Virus record (IMG/VR): IMGVR_UViG_3300046009_006217 | Coordinates: 1 to 30,765 of that record | DNA length: 30,765 bases | Strand: one strand, 5' to 3' | From: a virus | Shown here: positions 20,514 to 27,974 of the stretch, piece by piece | How positions within the stretch are numbered: position 1 is the first letter of the stretch | Layout: the number at the start of each line of letters is the position of its first letter | Notes under the pieces: generated by a model | Databases searched by the model: none | The model's input: the letters and a program-made list of their open reading frames with translations, nothing else | Told to the model about the DNA's origin: nothing | Translations under genes and position numbers: made by a program

Positions 20514-20542
20514 ACTATATCGACCGATCGTCGAGATGGCAG
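20514..20542 (-). promoter_or_regulatory. Promoter of the RecT-like operon
   Basis: On the minus strand a -35 box CTGCCA (20542-20537), a 17-base spacer and a -10 box TATAGT (20519-20514). Each matches the sigma70 consensus at four or five positions. Transcription would begin near 20507, close to the leader hairpin, as for the promoter at 18119-18146. Confidence 0.6.
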
Positions 20543-20835
20543 CAGAATTTTCTGAAATTCCGCAGAAACTCGCAGCGAAGCGCGTTCGCGCTCATGTCGC
20601 GGAAATCTTGCATACTCTGAGATTGCATGAGTCTCGACGCGATGCCGCGAGAGCCGTGCACATCCTCGAGATCTCTTGGATGTCGTTCGATCTGTACACG
20701 CTGGCGTTTGATCTTTGCGAGGAGGACGATCTTCGCTTTCTCGTCGGTCAAGCGCGAGGAGCCATCCTCGCTGCGCTCATCAAGCGATCAGCGAATCGGA
20801 AATCGTTTCGGCCGAGACATAATTTGCAGGGATAG
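20536..20835 (+). CDS. Possible plus-strand gene, helical small protein
   Basis: A 99-aa frame on the opposite strand to all other genes, divergent from the RecT-like operon and overlapping the last 56 bases of the tail gene antisense. The product is helical (FSEIPQKLAAKRVRAHVAEILHTLRLHESRRDAARAVHILEISWMSFDLYTLAFDL...) with codon use like the rest of the phage. There is no good Shine-Dalgarno site, and its first codons overlap the RecT-gene promoter. A minus-strand frame at 20515-20751 (78 aa, TTG start, no ribosome site) is the competitor. If neither is real, 20475-20779 is a control region. Confidence 0.38.
   Translation: MAAEFSEIPQKLAAKRVRAHVAEILHTLRLHESRRDAARAVHILEISWMSFDLYTLAFDLCEEDDLRFLVGQARGAILAALIKRSANRKSFRPRHNLQG
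20754..20771 (-). other. Hairpin after the 461-aa tail gene, without a U tract
   Basis: GCGAGGA-TGGC-TCCTCGC on the minus strand: a perfect 7-bp stem and 4-base loop, beginning eight bases after the stop codon at 20780. It lacks a T run. Position and strength resemble the hairpins at 18228-18259 and 17741-17764. Confidence 0.55.
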
Positions 20836-22165
20836 ACAAACCCTTGCCGTACATGTCAAAGAAGCGATCGAATGCTTCTGCAAACTTTCCTTCATTGTTG
20901 TTCGTGAAGTTGTACCTCGCGAAATCATCCGCGGCCCAGTCGCTCGAGCCTGCGACGATCGCGATGGCCGGCCCACCTGGTGCGATGGGTGTCATCTCGC
21001 TGAATGTGATCTCGTCAATGTAGACGGCGTCGGTAGCGATGGCGCTTGTTGTCTCGATCACAAAATACAACTCGCTCGGCACGACGCGAGGAGATCGCAG
21101 AGTCGCGCTGTACTGCACGAATGAAGTTGTGGTCGATGCAATCGATTGCGAGAAAACAAAGTTTCCGCCGTCGATGATGTTGTTCGAGGCATCTTGCACT
21201 GAGAGCCGGAGTGTTCCAGTTGCCGTCGTGTCTTTCTTGATCGCGACTGTGATGAGGTACGGTCGATCCGGCGTAATGCGTCCGAGCGTTCCAGCAAACG
21301 CGCCGAGTTGCTGCTTGATCTTGAATGTAGACCCAGTCACGGCGAGCTTCAGGCTCTTCGCACCACGATAAAGATTCGCTGCCGTCGTTTCGGTGAGAAA
21401 CTCAGTACCAGCCGTTCCGCTCACGAGTGTCCAGTTGTCGGGAAGATTGGATGTCTGGTCTTCGAGATCAGAGTTGAACAAGATGTTCTGTCCTGGTGCT
21501 CCGTTGTCGATCGAAGCACAGGTAGTCGCGAGCATCATGCGCGTACCACTTCCGGCAGGGAATCGGTAATCGAGATTCGCATATGCCGGCTGTCCGCGGA
21601 TCTCGAAGATTTCCGCGCCTCGAGAGATCGCGCCGTTCGTTCCATCTTGAACGCATCGCGCTTCGAGTTGCTCTGTGCGGATGTTCGGCCAGTCCGCCGT
21701 ACTTGAAAGAAGGATGTTCGGCGCTTCAAACAGATAATAAAACTTGCCGTTGCCATTGTTCGAGCCACCGACAACAAGGCTCGACTTCGTGATTGTTGTA
21801 CCGTCGATGGACTCTACATCTGTATCCATCTGCCGGATCAACCAAATGAGCGCATCGTTGATGTCCTTGCGGATCATCGTATTGGTTGCACCCGAGGTAT
21901 TCGCTTCAGCAAAGCACATCTCGATGACAGTCTTCTGTGCTGCTGCTTGTACATCAAAGAGGATGTTTCCGGCTTCCGCAATGCGTGACTCAATGCCACC
22001 CGAAAGGACATCGATCATCCACGCATCAGTCGAGGAATATTCCGCTTGCACATTCGCGAGCAGCGTCTTCAGATTCGCTTGATGTGTACGCACTTGATCC
22101 ATCATGTAGATCAGCGCACCGAGACGCGTGAAGAGACCACCTGATCCGTCGTAGGTAAGTGCCAT
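20780..22165 (-). CDS. Virion protein with lectin-like region, probable tail tip or fibre
   Basis: A 461-aa protein, last of the tail module. The N-terminal 210 residues are helical (GLFTRLGALIYMMDQVRTHQANLKTLLANVQAEY...) and resemble proteins that other phages carry at the end of the tail or head genes. Residues from about 225 to 390 (NILFNSDLEDQTSNLPDNWTLVSGTAG...SLKLAVTGSTFKIKQQL...SVQDASNNIIDGGNF...AVYIDEITFSEM) have the look of a carbohydrate-binding jelly roll of the CBM4/9 kind, suggesting glycan binding. The C-terminus is helical. It has a CAGGAG ribosome site. The structural role is inferred from position and composition. Confidence 0.6.
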   Translation of the reverse strand: MALTYDGSGGLFTRLGALIYMMDQVRTHQANLKTLLANVQAEYSSTDAWMIDVLSGGIESRIAEAGNILFDVQAAAQKTVIEMCFAEANTSGATNTMIRKDINDALIWLIRQMDTDVESIDGTTITKSSLVVGGSNNGNGKFYYLFEAPNILLSSTADWPNIRTEQLEARCVQDGTNGAISRGAEIFEIRGQPAYANLDYRFPAGSGTRMMLATTCASIDNGAPGQNILFNSDLEDQTSNLPDNWTLVSGTAGTEFLTETTAANLYRGAKSLKLAVTGSTFKIKQQLGAFAGTLGRITPDRPYLITVAIKKDTTATGTLRLSVQDASNNIIDGGNFVFSQSIASTTTSFVQYSATLRSPRVVPSELYFVIETTSAIATDAVYIDEITFSEMTPIAPGGPAIAIVAGSSDWAADDFARYNFTNNNEGKFAEAFDRFFDMYGKGLSIPANYVSAETISDSLIA

Positions 22166-22167
22166 CG

Positions 22168-22443
22168 TTACTCCTGCTGTGTCTTATCGGTGAACGGAAG
22201 AGCCTCGTTCAACGCGGCGCGACGCTTGGCACATCCGCAATCTTTCCCTGTGGCATCAGAAACGAATTTCACAACTGTTGAAATCCCCGTCTTCTCTGCG
22301 ATGTTGTGAATCGTGTCTCCGATACCTCGGCTCGGCCCTGAGTATTCAGAGCAAGCAGCACACTTCTCCGGCGTTGTGTCGCCGTGAATCCTCGGATGCA
22401 TACACGCACCATCGATGAGAAGGATGCATTTAGAGATCTGCAA
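22168..22443 (-). CDS. Small Cys-rich protein with CGC-RR-LN motif
   Basis: A 91-aa protein with six cysteines: KCILLIDGACMHPRIHG, KCAACSEYSG and GKDCGCAKRRAALNEALPF. The last motif (CxC, two basic residues, then LN..LP) recurs in short phage structural-module proteins. The Cys/His pattern suggests metal binding or disulfides. It starts at TTG 22443 with AGGAGATAAGCG as ribosome site, overlapping the preceding 20-Cys gene by 14 bases, so the two are probably expressed together. The function is unknown. Confidence 0.65.
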   Translation of the reverse strand: MQISKCILLIDGACMHPRIHGDTTPEKCAACSEYSGPSRGIGDTIHNIAEKTGISTVVKFVSDATGKDCGCAKRRAALNEALPFTDKTQQE

Positions 22444-23386
22444 CGCTTATCTCCTGACTCACTGTGATTTGATATTGATACAGACCGTCAGAATTATTGC
22501 CGGAATATGGAAGACAGTCACATGTGTATATCACTGAGATCGGTGGCGTTGTGGAAGAGTTGCAGATGTATCTGGCGCATTCGTCAATAGAGTTTCCACT
22601 CAGATTGAATCCAGATGTCAAAGGCTGATTCGGAAGATCACACCTGACAAGTGGTGCGCTCACCTGTCCTCCGCTCCATTCCGCGCATGGTGGATCGATT
22701 TCAAATGGTGGAGTTAGAGCAAGCAACGGAGGAAGATTGTTGTTCACTTGAAATGCTTCAAGTGATTGTGCTTGGTATCCAATGTTTGAAAACGAGCCTT
22801 GAGATAAGCAACTAGAAGCAGATGTGTAGACATTCGCTGCTCTTGTGTAGGTGGCAGAAAAATTGTGCGAAACTCCATTGTGAGTTCCTGCAACTGTTGT
22901 ACTGGCATTCATAGTGACACCCAGATTCCAGTAGTAGTTGCTACTCAATACATATGGACATGTACACAAAAGATTTTCGCAACCCATATTCAAAGCGATC
23001 GTTCCGCCGCTGCTAGATTTCGTGATGTCAGATCTCAGTTGCGGCGTGAGGCATGGCCGGCAAGAAGGCTGATATCCGATTTCAGCATTGTTGAAATTTC
23101 CAGTTCCAAATCTCCACGCTCGATATCGCTGCACAAATGAAAATGATGAACCAAGATCAAGCAGTGTCGTCGTTCCAAATCCGGCAGCACAACTCGCAGA
23201 TGTCTTCCTCGCCAGAACATTCAAGATGAGGCTGTCTGTCCAATCAAGGAGCGGTATTGATCCGTTGGCTGTCACTAATCGTCTTTGAACGATCGTGAAT
23301 CTTTTACGGAATTCCGCACCCTGACACGCACAGCATGGAGTCGTTGGTAAGCAGCAACATCCAGTACATGCCGCATCAATACTCAT
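22430..23386 (-). CDS. Cysteine-rich virion or surface protein
   Basis: A 318-aa protein with about 20 cysteines, six of them in the first 20 residues (CTGCCCLPTTPCCAC) and others in pairs such as PSCRPC, LLCTC and YTCDC. The rest is rich in Ser, Thr, Asn and Gly and beta-like, as in adhesins. By eye the DNA is richer in A and T than its neighbours, hinting at separate origin. It starts as ATGA with the upstream small protein. It may be a disulfide-stabilised or metal-binding tail-tip protein. No family was recognised. Confidence 0.6.
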   Translation of the reverse strand: MSIDAACTGCCCLPTTPCCACQGAEFRKRFTIVQRRLVTANGSIPLLDWTDSLILNVLARKTSASCAAGFGTTTLLDLGSSFSFVQRYRAWRFGTGNFNNAEIGYQPSCRPCLTPQLRSDITKSSSGGTIALNMGCENLLCTCPYVLSSNYYWNLGVTMNASTTVAGTHNGVSHNFSATYTRAANVYTSASSCLSQGSFSNIGYQAQSLEAFQVNNNLPPLLALTPPFEIDPPCAEWSGGQVSAPLVRCDLPNQPLTSGFNLSGNSIDECARYICNSSTTPPISVIYTCDCLPYSGNNSDGLYQYQITVSQEISVADL

Positions 23387-23745
23387 ATCTCTTCACCGTA
23401 CACAATGAAAGATACAACGCTTGCCGTCGATGCCTGCGCGAAGATCTTGTCACCCGCATTGAAGAAGCGAAGCGAGTCATCTGAGATCGTCGTGTTGCCT
23501 TGCATCTCGAGATCGTAGAAGAGCGCGTTGCCCACATTCGCAGTCTCACCTGCTCCGACATGATGCAAGCGAATCGTCACGCGACTGCTACTGGTGTTGC
23601 AGATCGTGATGTTCGTCATGCGAAGCGATCGATCCCGAGGAATCTCATAGACGGCAGAGGCAGTAGCCTTCGCAGTCGTAGCAACAATTCGACGCGAGAT
23701 GCGACCGTAGATCGATGTGGGGTTGTATGTAGCGATCTGCGTCAT
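23383..23745 (-). CDS. Small beta-rich tail protein
   Basis: A 120-aa protein with a pattern common in phage tail-module proteins: RSLRMTNITICNTSSSRVTIRLHHVGAGE, followed by strands ending in ISDDSLRFFNAGDKIFAQAS and SFIVYGEEI. This resembles a small jelly roll that could form part of a virion or fibre. The start at 23745 (ATGA overlap) was preferred over the ATG at 23751, which would add two residues. Confidence 0.65.
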   Translation of the reverse strand: MTQIATYNPTSIYGRISRRIVATTAKATASAVYEIPRDRSLRMTNITICNTSSSRVTIRLHHVGAGETANVGNALFYDLEMQGNTTISDDSLRFFNAGDKIFAQASTASVVSFIVYGEEI

Positions 23746-24449
23746 ATGCATCCAAACGAGTAGCCGTTCGGGATTGAGAATGTATATGTGTTGCCGTACT
23801 TGATCGCGGCTCCAACAATCGTGCCGGTCTTGATCGGATTTCGCGTTGCAGTCGATCCGGAAACATGCACCGTACCGACACCGATATTTCGAGATGCTGT
23901 GTTGTCAATCGCTGATTCTGCGCCGTTTCGTGCTGTCACATCTTGTCCGGTTGTTTCGACGAATCCGTTGTTCCATTCCACGACTCTTGCGGTGTATGTC
24001 CACGCAGTCGGTCCACCAGCAGCAGACAGAATTTTTAGCATGACCACACTTGGATCTTTGACCGTGCCAATCTCTCGAAAGCAAAGCGCACCATTCGCTG
24101 CTCTATGTGCGAGCAGCGTGACTATCGTGTCCACAGCAGATACAGGCGACACGATCGGAGCAGCGAAGGCGTTTGTCCCATCAGTGGATTTTACGCCGCC
24201 TTCAACAGTCGCATAAACGCCACTCGTTGGAGTCGTGAGCGAGACTTCCTCGAACGATCCAACCTCCGCGGCTCCAGTACCAGACTTGGCAAGCACCTTG
24301 GCGACGATCAGCCGTGACGCTACGCGATTCTTTGCGGCCTGCACCAATTCAGGTGAACCTGTCAAAGACTCAAGCAGATCAAACGCTTCGTTCAAATGCG
24401 CGAAGGTCAGATTACCGATTGAGCCAGATGTGAAGCGTGGTAGCGTCAT
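23742..24449 (-). CDS. Tail-module structural protein
   Basis: A 235-aa protein. The first 60 residues are helical (TFAHLNEAFDLLESLTG...LVQAAKNRVASRLIVAKVL), and the rest is rich in Thr, Ala, Val and Ser in beta-like stretches (SGVYATVEGGV, WTYTARVVEWNNGFVET, NIGVGTVHVSGST). It starts as TGATG with the upstream gene. A baseplate or fibre-like role is plausible from position; no family match is claimed. Confidence 0.6.
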   Translation of the reverse strand: MTLPRFTSGSIGNLTFAHLNEAFDLLESLTGSPELVQAAKNRVASRLIVAKVLAKSGTGAAEVGSFEEVSLTTPTSGVYATVEGGVKSTDGTNAFAAPIVSPVSAVDTIVTLLAHRAANGALCFREIGTVKDPSVVMLKILSAAGGPTAWTYTARVVEWNNGFVETTGQDVTARNGAESAIDNTASRNIGVGTVHVSGSTATRNPIKTGTIVGAAIKYGNTYTFSIPNGYSFGCI

Positions 24450-24814
24450 CAGTCAGCCAAGATGTAGTATTGGAGTTGAACGCTTGCCGTGTTTGCTCGA
24501 GCAGTCGGAGCGCTTGTTGAAAGCCGGCAGATCGCGGCTTCGCCTGCCTTCAATTTCAAGAATGCAACGAATGAACCGCCAGTTCCCGTACCGATCTCAA
24601 CGAAGTTCGTCGGTCCTGTGTTTCGGAAATACGCATAGCCCGCGGATGTGACGCTACCCATGGCAAGTGCCGCAGCCGTCGTTGTAACAGTTGCAGCGCC
24701 ACCGATTGCCGTGAGTCCTGTCAGATCAACCGACAGCGTTCCAGGATTCTCGGTGTGGTTGAGGCTTCCCTTCAACGCAGATATCTTGAGGTTGAGTGTG
24801 ATTTCGTTTGCCAT
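24449..24814 (-). CDS. Small beta-rich tail-module protein
   Basis: A 121-aa protein made of strand-like segments (EITLNLKISALKGSL, TLSVDLTGLTAIGG, GYAYFRNTGPTNFVEIGTG, SFVAFLKLKAGEAAICRL, SVQLQYYILAD). The layout resembles small jelly-roll proteins of phage tails. It starts in TGATG overlap. The function is inferred from position only. Confidence 0.6.
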   Translation of the reverse strand: MANEITLNLKISALKGSLNHTENPGTLSVDLTGLTAIGGAATVTTTAAALAMGSVTSAGYAYFRNTGPTNFVEIGTGTGGSFVAFLKLKAGEAAICRLSTSAPTARANTASVQLQYYILAD

Positions 24815-25617
24815 CAGAAGTTCTCGCTGAGAAGGTTGAAGTCTGCGAAGCCTGGGAACGGTTGAATGAGGGTGACCACAGTTGCTCTCTGATTCCCTTG
24901 TGCGTCTGGCCCGTAGATCACCTCACCTGTCTGATTTCTCTTCGGGCTTTGCAGCATGTGAGAGAATTCATCCTGAGCGAACTTGTGCGTGATCGAGAAC
25001 TTTTCAAGGCCGACACGCGAAGCGTTCGCACCTTGATATAGCACCTGCCCGATCGGCGCTCCCTGAAACACCGTCAGATTTCGTCTGCCTCGAGCAGCAC
25101 GAATCGCAAGGCTTCGAGCAGGGAATGACGCTGCGCTTACCGTCTCTGTGATTGTGATATCGCTCATCCGAACAAGTACAGAAAGAGGAACGCCAGCGCT
25201 GTCAATTGAAGTTCCGCCGCAGTCGTTGTTGCTCTGCGTTCCATTCGAGGGAATGGTTGGACTCAGTCTCCACTGGTCGCGAAACTCTGATCGGTAATCG
25301 ATCGTGATTTGCACATATCCTTCCTCTTGCGGAAGTTTTCCGCCAGGCTCTGTGTTCTCGTAGTTGAATGTGACTTCCCAAACATTTCGCGACTCAGGGA
25401 CGAAACGAATCGAATACGAGATGGCATAGACCACAGTCTCATCGGGAAAAAGATCACCTATATCCGGCAGCGAAGATCCGAATGTCGCTCGAACTCCACT
25501 CGGCGAAGTGATCGCAGAAGCATCATCCCAAACATGGAATGTGCGCGAGGCGCTCTTCTTTCCGCCGTTGTCGGAGAATCCGCGAGTCTCTTGAAGTTCG
25601 ATGTATTCGACAGCCAT
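24814..25617 (-). CDS. Probable distal tail or baseplate protein
   Basis: A 267-aa protein directly after the tape measure gene, the usual site of a distal tail or baseplate hub protein. It is beta-rich (AVEYIELQETRGF, YAISYSIRFVPESRNVWEVTFNYEN, VQITIDYRSEFRDQW) with a small Ser/Gly/Thr-rich central loop containing one Cys (SNNDCGGTSID). It starts as TGATG with the tape measure gene. The role is inferred from the gene order; no sequence family was recognised. Confidence 0.5.
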   Translation of the reverse strand: MAVEYIELQETRGFSDNGGKKSASRTFHVWDDASAITSPSGVRATFGSSLPDIGDLFPDETVVYAISYSIRFVPESRNVWEVTFNYENTEPGGKLPQEEGYVQITIDYRSEFRDQWRLSPTIPSNGTQSNNDCGGTSIDSAGVPLSVLVRMSDITITETVSAASFPARSLAIRAARGRRNLTVFQGAPIGQVLYQGANASRVGLEKFSITHKFAQDEFSHMLQSPKRNQTGEVIYGPDAQGNQRATVVTLIQPFPGFADFNLLSENF

Positions 25618-26657
25618 CAGGTGAGTCCTAGGTTTGTCATCGCTCGATTAATTTCACGCAACTGGCGAAGCGAATCTTGATCGTTCCTCTTCTTGTCGGC
25701 GTCGGAATACGCATCGAATGTGAAAGTCCCGAGCGCCGTATTCGCACTTGTAACGCCAGCTGTGAAAGCGTCTGCTCTCTTCTGCTCGATCTCTTCTTGC
25801 TGGTCTCGCAATTCACCGAGACGCTTCACGGCTTCTTCAGCAAGCTTGTCCGCGATCTCCTGCTCCTCTTTGGCTTTCTTCGCGGCGAGATCTTCAGCGG
25901 CTTTCAACTGCTGTTGCTGCTCTCGATCTATGGCGGATCGACGATCGCGCATCTCGATATCGAGCGCCTCGAGGGCGATCTGCTTTCGCTTCTCATAGAT
26001 TTCATAGGTAAGAGAAGCTTCTTCCTCAGATCGCGTCTCATACAGAGCCTTAGTTCTCTCGCGCTCGTTTTTCGCGATGATGTCGTTGCGCTTGCGCTGA
26101 AAGATTTCTTCAAGATCGGCCGCGGTATCGATGCGCTTCTCGACGAATTCAATCTCGCCGCGCCTAAATTCTTCCGCATAGGTCTGACGCAACTCCGCGA
26201 CGCGCTTTTCGTTTTCGACATCTTCCTTTGCAGATTGCTCGAATGCGGCGATTTGCTCGGCATATGCCGCCTCTGCGAGTCGAGCCTGTTGTCTCGCCGC
26301 GGCCTCTGCTGCTCCGATCGTGTTCTCATACACAGAGTCGAAGATGGCTTGTCCAAGATCGACGAACGCTCCTGCGAACGGAACGCTCTTGAGGGACTCT
26401 ACGAGCGCTTCCGCGATCGACTTGTCAGATCGAAGAAACGAAGCCATCGATCTCGCCAAGCCTTCAGCGGCTTTGATTCCTTGGAACTTTCCCAAGATCG
26501 ACTCGGCCTGCATCTGGCTCTTCAGCGAAAACTCTTCCTTGAAACTGCGTCCGGCTCTGCTTCCTGCTTCTTCTGCGCGCTGCTCAACATGCTTGAGATC
26601 CTTCTCAATCTGTTGGTAGTTCGCGAGGATGTTGATTTCGATGTCGCCGGCTTTCAT
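25617..26657 (-). CDS. Tape measure protein (short)
   Basis: A 346-aa protein. The N-terminus (MKAGDIEINILANYQQIEKDLKHVEQRAEEAGSRAG) is like those of tape measure proteins. The middle has one hydrophobic patch (VPFAGAFVDLGQAIFDSVYENTIGAAEAAA), and from residue 130 there is almost continuous coiled coil rich in Glu, Arg, Lys and Ala (FEQSAKEDVENEKRVAELRQ...EEEASLTYEIYEKRKQIALEAL...). It follows the G/GT-like chaperone pair as ATGA. At roughly 0.15 nm per residue the tail would be only about 50 nm long. This is an estimate, not a measurement. Confidence 0.75.
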   Translation of the reverse strand: MKAGDIEINILANYQQIEKDLKHVEQRAEEAGSRAGRSFKEEFSLKSQMQAESILGKFQGIKAAEGLARSMASFLRSDKSIAEALVESLKSVPFAGAFVDLGQAIFDSVYENTIGAAEAAARQQARLAEAAYAEQIAAFEQSAKEDVENEKRVAELRQTYAEEFRRGEIEFVEKRIDTAADLEEIFQRKRNDIIAKNERERTKALYETRSEEEASLTYEIYEKRKQIALEALDIEMRDRRSAIDREQQQQLKAAEDLAAKKAKEEQEIADKLAEEAVKRLGELRDQQEEIEQKRADAFTAGVTSANTALGTFTFDAYSDADKKRNDQDSLRQLREINRAMTNLGLT

Positions 26658-26863
26658 CGGAGTTGATCCTCAACGTAGCGCTGGTGCCACGGTCTTCTAT
26701 CGACCTCTCCGCCTTTGCAAGCGAGAGCGAGATGAGCATCGAATTCCGCGATTGTGAGATCGAGAGGGTTCCCCAAGCCTGGAGCGGTTCTCGCGATCAA
26801 GTGCGCTTCGCTCAGGAAGTCCCGCGGCCGCGGCTTCACCGGCGAAGCGCTCACTCGTTTCCC
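26654..26863 (-). CDS. Tail chaperone extension read by -1 frameshift (GT-like)
   Basis: This frame follows the G-like chaperone in the -1 frame. The ribosome slips at GGGAAAC (26863-26857) and continues as RVSASPVKPRPRDFLSEAHLIARTAPGLGNPLDLTIAEFDAHLALACKGG... to 26654, adding 67 residues for a fusion of about 194 aa. The extension ends at the tape measure start (ATGA). It is helical with a Pro-rich joint. An ATG-initiated form from 26899 is possible but has no good ribosome site. The layout is that of lambda G and GT, which assist tail assembly by binding the tape measure protein. Confidence 0.75.
   Translation of the reverse strand, partial: GKRVSASPVKPRPRDFLSEAHLIARTAPGLGNPLDLTIAEFDAHLALACKGGEVDRRPWHQRYVEDQLR
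26803..26863 (-). promoter_or_regulatory. -1 frameshift signal in the tail chaperone gene
   Basis: GGGAAAC lies in the correct phase (G GGA AAC) three codons upstream of the G-like stop. A six-base spacer is followed by a 9-bp stem, GCGCTTCGC at 26850-26842 pairing with GCGAAGCGC at 26811-26803, with a palindromic CCGCGGCCGCGG in the loop. Lambda uses GGGAAAG at the same point in its tail genes, which supports the reading. Confidence 0.85.
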
Positions 26864-27237
26864 GCGTCTCGATTCTCGTCGGTGTTGACGTTCAAGCATT
26901 TCGCAGCAAGCACGGAAAGCCTTCCCGGCTCGACACTCGCAGCAAGCATCTCGAGATCCGTCTCAGACTCGAGCGCCACACGAAGCACAGCCATCGCACC
27001 TCGGAGCGTGAAGCAGTCCATCACAATCGCGGAGACGCGCTCTGCCTTGTCGACTGCGTCGCCAACAAAAGCGAGCGCATCTCGCGCAGGAAGACCAGAA
27101 GCCTTGACGATCGCAAGCGCCTTCTCTCGCTCGTATGCCACATGCGCCTCGACGAGCGCCATACGCTCGCGCACGGTCAAAGGTCGCAGTCGATACACGC
27201 GACCGCCATCTTCAATCTGAAACGGTGCCACACTCAT
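26851..27237 (-). CDS. Tail assembly chaperone, G-like
   Basis: A 128-aa helical protein (FQIEDGGRVYRLRPLTVRERMALVEAHVAYEREKALAIVKASG...) that ends in NRDAGNE just after a slippery heptamer. Its position before a -1 extension and the tape measure gene is typical of lambda G-like tail chaperones, which cover the tape measure protein during tail assembly. A minority of ribosomes should produce the longer fusion. It starts as ATGA with the upstream small gene. Confidence 0.78.
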   Translation of the reverse strand: MSVAPFQIEDGGRVYRLRPLTVRERMALVEAHVAYEREKALAIVKASGLPARDALAFVGDAVDKAERVSAIVMDCFTLRGAMAVLRVALESETDLEMLAASVEPGRLSVLAAKCLNVNTDENRDAGNE

Positions 27238-27506
27238 CTCTTCCTCTTTCTGAGTTCCGCGAGGAACTCATCTCCGTTGGTAACCAAAGATCGATCAGCA
27301 GCGCGACGCACAGAGTACGAGTCCAGATCCTTGAGGAAGATCTCGCTCGCGTTCATCGCCGCTCGAACTGCCGTCTCTTCATCGATCCTTCCTGGCGCGA
27401 TCCTTCGATTCACAACGCGACCGTCGACCGTCACAAGCGTAACGATCCAGTCGGTATCCGAAGGGCCGAAGAGGCCCATCACTTCCTCTGGTCTCGCGAT
27501 GTTCAT
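27234..27506 (-). CDS. Small tail-module protein
   Basis: A 90-aa protein between the tail tube and chaperone genes (TDWIVTLVTVDGRVVNRRIAPG, then a helical half ending in DEFLAELRKRKR). The beta-to-helix layout is plausible for a small tail component. The ATG at 27506 has no strong ribosome site, so it may rely on coupled translation from the tube gene three bases upstream. The family is unknown. Confidence 0.6.
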   Translation of the reverse strand: MNIARPEEVMGLFGPSDTDWIVTLVTVDGRVVNRRIAPGRIDEETAVRAAMNASEIFLKDLDSYSVRRAADRSLVTNGDEFLAELRKRKR

Positions 27507-27509
27507 AGA

Positions 27510-27965
27510 TCAGACAAGCCAAGTCACGACAGGCGCGGTGCCGTCTGCATTCTCAAAGTTCACGGTGACGGTCGAGTCGCCGTTTCGATCGCTGTTGAAT
27601 GCGAAAGACGAGAACACACAGTTTCCGGTGATCTTTGCGTCATTCGTCGATGCCGCATCGTAAAGCGTGAGAGTCACAGCAGGTCGCGTCGATGTCGTGT
27701 CCTGCGAACTCATCATTATGTTTGCTGTCGAGGTTGTGGTCGTGCCAGCGGTCGAATCCACACCGATCGTCGCGTTCAGCGTTCCGGTAAGATCGAGCAT
27801 ACCGAGGCGCTTGCGCTTGCCGGTGTCACCGAAGCCAGTCTGATCTGTCACGACGCGATTGATGTTCGCTGCGTAAGAGCGCACCTTGAACAGAGTTTGC
27901 GCCACGCTGTTGACCGTATACGAGAAGTTTCCGTCGTTGCCTGTGATGTATGTATCGATTGGCAT
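27510..27965 (-). CDS. Major tail tube protein
   Basis: A 151-aa protein, rich in Thr, Ser, Asn and Gly, with strands such as DGNFSYTVNSVAQTLFKVRSY, RKRLGMLDLTGTLNATIGV, PAVTLTLYDAAST, CVFSSFAFNSDRNGDSTVTVNFENADG. This is the general look of small siphovirus tail tube proteins, and the gene sits between the tail completion gene and the chaperones, as expected. It has a clear AGGGAG ribosome site, in keeping with high expression. Confidence 0.75.
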   Translation of the reverse strand: MPIDTYITGNDGNFSYTVNSVAQTLFKVRSYAANINRVVTDQTGFGDTGKRKRLGMLDLTGTLNATIGVDSTAGTTTTSTANIMMSSQDTTSTRPAVTLTLYDAASTNDAKITGNCVFSSFAFNSDRNGDSTVTVNFENADGTAPVVTWLV

Positions 27966-27974
27966 GATGCTCCC

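Noticed and set aside
20515-20751. A 78-codon minus-strand frame between the tail gene and the RecT promoter
   Set aside because: It starts at TTG with no ribosome site and its end overlaps the promoter of the RecT-like operon. It is kept only as the competitor of the plus-strand frame.
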